This document shows positions 24,950-27,500 of a stretch of 27,500 bases of DNA, one piece after another (position 1 is the first letter of the stretch; the number at the start of each line of letters is the position of its first letter). Under the pieces are notes generated by a model. It saw nothing but the letters and a program-made list of their open reading frames with translations, did not search any database and was not told the origin of the DNA. This DNA is from Prorocentrum cordatum (Eukaryota; Sar; Dinophyceae; Prorocentrales; Prorocentraceae), in the NCBI GenBank assembly GCA_963575745.1, contig CAUYUJ010003936.1:273252-300751 (forward strand). The letters run 5' to 3'. The translations under genes and the position numbers were made by a program.

Positions 24950-25735
24950 AAGCGCCCGCGGGCACAAGCATCAACAACCTCGCCCGCAACCGCAACTGGG
25001 CAAAACATGTTTTTGCCGCGGGCTCCCGCAACCGCGCCCACAACCGCAACTGCAACCAAACATCACGTTTTCGGCCGCGGTCGCCCGCAACCGCGCCCGC
25101 GACCGCACCCGCACCCGCAACCACCAAACCCGCAACCGCGCCCGCAATCGCACCCGCAACCGCACCCTGGCAACACAATTTCGACCGCGGGCGCCTGCAA
25201 CAACGCCCGCTTCCAACGTCGAACCGGGCAACACGGCTCGGGACCCGGACGCCCACAGCTGCACACTGCGCCCGCAACTGCGCCCGCAACTGCGACTGGG
25301 CAGCCACTTCTCGGCCGCGGGCACCCGCATCCGTGCACGCAGCCGCACGCGCGGCCGCGACTGGGTAACGCGTGCTCTGGGCGGCGGGCGCCCGCAGCAG
25401 GACCCACAACCGCACCCTCCGCCGCAATGCGGCAGCACGTTCAGGGCCGCAGGCCCGCGCTGAGGCGCCCGCAATGTCCAACAGGGGAACGCATTTCGGC
25501 CGCGAGCGCCCGCAGCGGCACCCGCAACCGCACCCGCACCCAAACAACAGATGTTGAACCGCGGGGATCCACAACTGCGCCCGCCATCGCGCCCGCAACC
25601 GCGCCCGCAGCCGCGCCCGCAGCCGCAGCAGCCGCAGTCAAGCAGCAATGGCGGGACAGCGGGCGCCCGCGACCGTGCTTGCAACTGGACCCGCAGTTGC
25701 GCCCGCAACCACTGCCGAGGGTGTCGGGTTGAACT
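24950..25735 (+). repeat. Higher-order array of CCCGCAACCGC repeats
   Basis: About ten units of roughly 50-110 bases. Each has a variable lead such as CTGGGCAACACG, then TTTCGGCCGCGGGCGCCCGC or a variant, then several 12-bp CGCCCGCAACCG repeats. Leads begin near 24990, 25050, 25162, 25222, 25296, 25357, 25427, 25475, 25543 and 25640. All frames stay open on both strands because of the repeat (R/N/P/T-rich or R/G/A-rich), so no protein is called. Confidence 0.75.
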
Positions 25736-25739
25736 AGAG

Positions 25740-25995
25740 GGCGTCATCCTCATCACCACTACAGAAATCATCATTATCATCATCATCAGCATCATCCTCA
25801 TCACCATCACCATCCAGCAACAGCATCACCGCAATCATCAGCAATGTTATCAACATCGCCTCCATCAACGCCAACAGAATCAAGACCACCACCGCTATCG
25901 TGCCATTGTCGTATTCGTCCACGATCAATAACAGCGATGTCGTCGTCGCCACCATTTTCATCACCAGCGTCACGTCCATACTCGACATCACCATG
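25740..25995 (+). repeat. (ATC)n degenerate microsatellite
   Basis: ATC and ACC triplets, nearly perfect at 25765-25815 and then increasingly interrupted. Confidence 0.85.
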
Positions 25996-26574
25996 ATGAG
26001 CAGTGCCTACTATTCGTTTTGCACCTCGCTGCCACTGTAAACTGCACCTGGGTGATTCTGGCGATCGATCCTCCGTCAGGACATCCCCATTTCACGCTGC
26101 TGCATGTGATGCTTCTGCCCCCAAGCGAACCCAAGCCGCCAACGAAACAAAACGTACGCCTAATGTGATCCAGCCACGCGGCTGGCCGCAGCATCAACGC
26201 TGATGATTTGGATGTCGTAGTTACAGTCGGCCCGTATCATATGGATGCGCGATAAGGATGCAAGGGCTTTGGACGCAAGCTTCTCGAGCGGGGCGCGGCC
26301 GACGAAAGTGGCCAAGCACGCACCTTGGAGGTGAGAATGCAAGGGTGTCCTTGGGAAGGTTGCCCATCCTTACTATGCGGTTTGACTGCACCCTTCGACC
26401 CAGATGCATCCTGCCCCCCGATTCTGCAAAGAACATCTCGAACGGAAGGACATCGAGATCTGTCGAACGTTAGAGTGCGAGCAGCAGAGCTACGAACCGA
26501 CGCTCCCTCCATCCCTCGTCGCCCTCCTAATGCAGAATGCGAGCGTCTGTTATTCATGGCGGCGAGCGAGGGGG
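25996..26574. other. No convincing gene
   Basis: Sequence of more balanced composition with short open frames on both strands and no recognisable motif. Confidence 0.5.
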
Positions 26575-26735
26575 GAAATGAGAAGGAGAAGGCCTTCTCA
26601 GAAGGCGGTGGGACTGCTCACAAGCCCTCGCGCCTTCTAAGAAATGTTCTGCGTCTTCGGGGAAGGCTCAGGAAACTGCTCAGAAGGCCAGGGGACTTCC
26701 GAGCCTTCTGAGAATGCCCGCCCCTTCTCACTTCC
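26575..26735. mobile_element. Small inverted-repeat element with TTCTCAGAAGGC ends
   Basis: TTCTCAGAAGGC (26595-26606) and its reverse complement GCCTTCTGAGAA (26703-26714) lie inside broader imperfect arms that begin GAGAAGG on both sides. Between them CTTCTAAGAA and GCTCAGAAGGCC repeat the theme. A similar but shorter hairpin is at 10882-10939. It resembles a small foldback element; target duplications were not found. Confidence 0.55.
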
Positions 26736-26780
26736 CCCTCGGGCTCCCCGCCGATATTCATTTTCGCGAGCAGCAGGAGA

Positions 26781-26910
26781 CTACTCGACCATCCATGGAG
26801 GGGGGATCGGCTCAAAGGGGGGAGGTATCGACTTGGGATCGGCGATGCTTCGCAGGTAGCTCGGCGACATGCCCCCCACAGCGAATTCCCACGTGCCTGG
26901 GCGGAGTGGC
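26781..26910 (-). CDS. Possible terminal exon beside an introner copy, unknown protein
   Basis: The minus frame reads PLRPGTWEFAVGGMSPSYLR, then SIADPKSIPPPFEPIPPPWM and VE with TAG at 26783-26781. The residue mix is protein-like and the end is clean. It starts at an AAAG acceptor-like site next to the second copy of introner family A (26917-27079), so the element would be its intron. The upstream exon across the element (27080-27225, for example NRLFVTDVAAGAWSQ in one frame) is ambiguous between frames. Not recognised. Confidence 0.35.
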
Positions 26911-26916
26911 CTTTCG

Positions 26917-27079
26917 TAGAGGTCAAAAAATTCACCCCGATAAGAACCACCCCGACACGCGAAGTCGTTCAGCAAACGCGCCCAAGGAAAAAGTCGAACA
27001 GGGCAGGGCTGTTCAGTAAACGCCCAGGGCCGCTCAGCAAATGCCGATTATCGGGCCCGGGTGGGTTTTCCTCCCTTGA
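26917..27079 (-). mobile_element. Second copy of introner family A
   Basis: It aligns end to end with nucleotidyltransferase intron 1: shared blocks are CACCCCGA, ACCACCCCGACA(C/A)GCGAAG, TCGAACAGGGCAGGGCTGTT, TAAACGCCCAGGGCCGC, and GGGTGAGTTT/GGGTGGGTTT with CCTCC. The minus-strand start GTCAAGGGAGGAAAA resembles GTCAGAGGAGGAAAC of intron 1, a GT donor in both. The acceptor-side CTCTAG is CTCTAC here, so splicing would need the AAAG 6 bases on. Flanking direct repeats are not evident. Confidence 0.7.
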
Positions 27080-27363
27080 CTCCAGGCCCCTGCAGCAACA
27101 TCGGTGACGAATAGGCGATTGGGGGTCGATGCCTCCCCCCCTGATCGTTGGCGAAGCGCGCGTCTGCCCGCGGCCTCGCTGGCCGGGGCCCCTGGGCCGT
27201 GACCCCCTGCAATAATACGGGGCATTCTCCCGCGGATACCCCGCGGGGCACGTGTGCGTGCGACCGCGTATCTGCGGGACCTCGCCCCGGAGCCCAGACC
27301 GCGAGGGCGCGCCCAAAGATCCGACGGCGTGATTCTTCAAGCACGGCCCCCCCCCCCTTCGAA
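27080..27363. other. Uncertain; possible upstream exon of the minus-strand gene
   Basis: All three minus frames are open across the part adjoining the introner copy, so the coding frame cannot be chosen. A C run is at 27347-27357. Confidence 0.4.
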
Positions 27364-27500
27364 GTCTCGACCCACTCCCCGGGGCCGGCTTTCCATCCTG
27401 AGTCGTTTTTCGACGGCCCCGCGGCCCAGCGAGGGCCTCTGGAGGCCGAACACGGCGAAGAACATCTGTCTTGAGTTGTTTGTCAGTGCGTTGGATCTCT
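27364..27500 (+). repeat. Segment shared with 5775-5905 (minus), running off the window
   Basis: Plus-strand GTCTCGACCC, TTTTTCGACGGCCCCGCGG, GAGGGCC, GGAGGCCGAA, GCGAAGAACATCTG and GGATCTCT occur in the same order as in 5905-5775 (minus). The match continues to the last base of the window, so its extent is unknown. In one frame it reads SFFDGPAAQRGPLEAE against ASFDGPEAPRGPPEAE at the other site. Confidence 0.55.

Noticed and set aside
24950-25735. CRISPR array
   Set aside because: Repeats are degenerate, spacers are themselves repeat-derived, and the context is eukaryotic.
24933-25813. Long Arg/Gly/Ala or Asn/Pro/Thr-rich frames on both strands
   Set aside because: Openness is explained by the CGCCCGCAACCG array.

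Overview
The window looks like nuclear DNA of a GC-rich, repeat-laden unicellular eukaryote. A dinoflagellate is most likely, possibly a Prorocentrum-like species. The pointers are sparse genes broken into short exons, GC-AG introns beside GT-AG ones, introns that are themselves repeat copies flanked by short duplications, and very large amounts of triplet microsatellite. Other introner-rich GC-rich protists (pelagophytes, some haptophytes, Micromonas) cannot be excluded from sequence alone. No bacterial operon, rRNA, tRNA or CRISPR array was seen.

Layout: 1-500 is CGG-rich. 684-1656 (+) is a dual-specificity-phosphatase-like gene running into a long GGA/GAG purine tract. 2362-2478 (-) is an orphan terminal exon. 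2860-3262 is a degenerate minisatellite. 3942-5768 (-) carries a noncanonical poly(A) polymerase/terminal uridylyltransferase-type nucleotidyltransferase in four exons. Its three introns are three different inserted elements. 5769-12500 is intergenic or intronic sequence with second copies of such elements, three copies of a long palindromic element, tandem arrays and CTC microsatellite. 12272-12484 (-) is a possible CPTC-containing exon. 12613-16065 is a composite ATC-triplet domain. 16066-18500 shows no convincing gene. 18502-19362 (-) is an HpcH/HpaI-type aldolase, perhaps with its first, mitochondrial-presequence-like exon near 20.8 kb. 20.2-22.4 kb is microsatellite plus an 89-bp minisatellite. 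22.4-24.9 kb (-) holds several orphan coding-like exons. 24950-25735 is a higher-order CCCGCAACCGC array. 25740-25995 is ATC repeat. 26.5-27.1 kb has an inverted-repeat element and a second copy of the first nucleotidyltransferase intron, next to a coding-like terminal exon.

The most interesting signal is the nucleotidyltransferase gene. Removing each intron together with one copy of its flanking duplication (about 5, 5 and 7 bp) restores one uninterrupted frame. Two of the three intron families have another copy elsewhere in these 27.5 kb. This is what recent intron gain by introner-like mobile elements should look like. The genes show no shared pathway; the phosphatase, nucleotidyltransferase and aldolase appear to be independent housekeeping-type genes.
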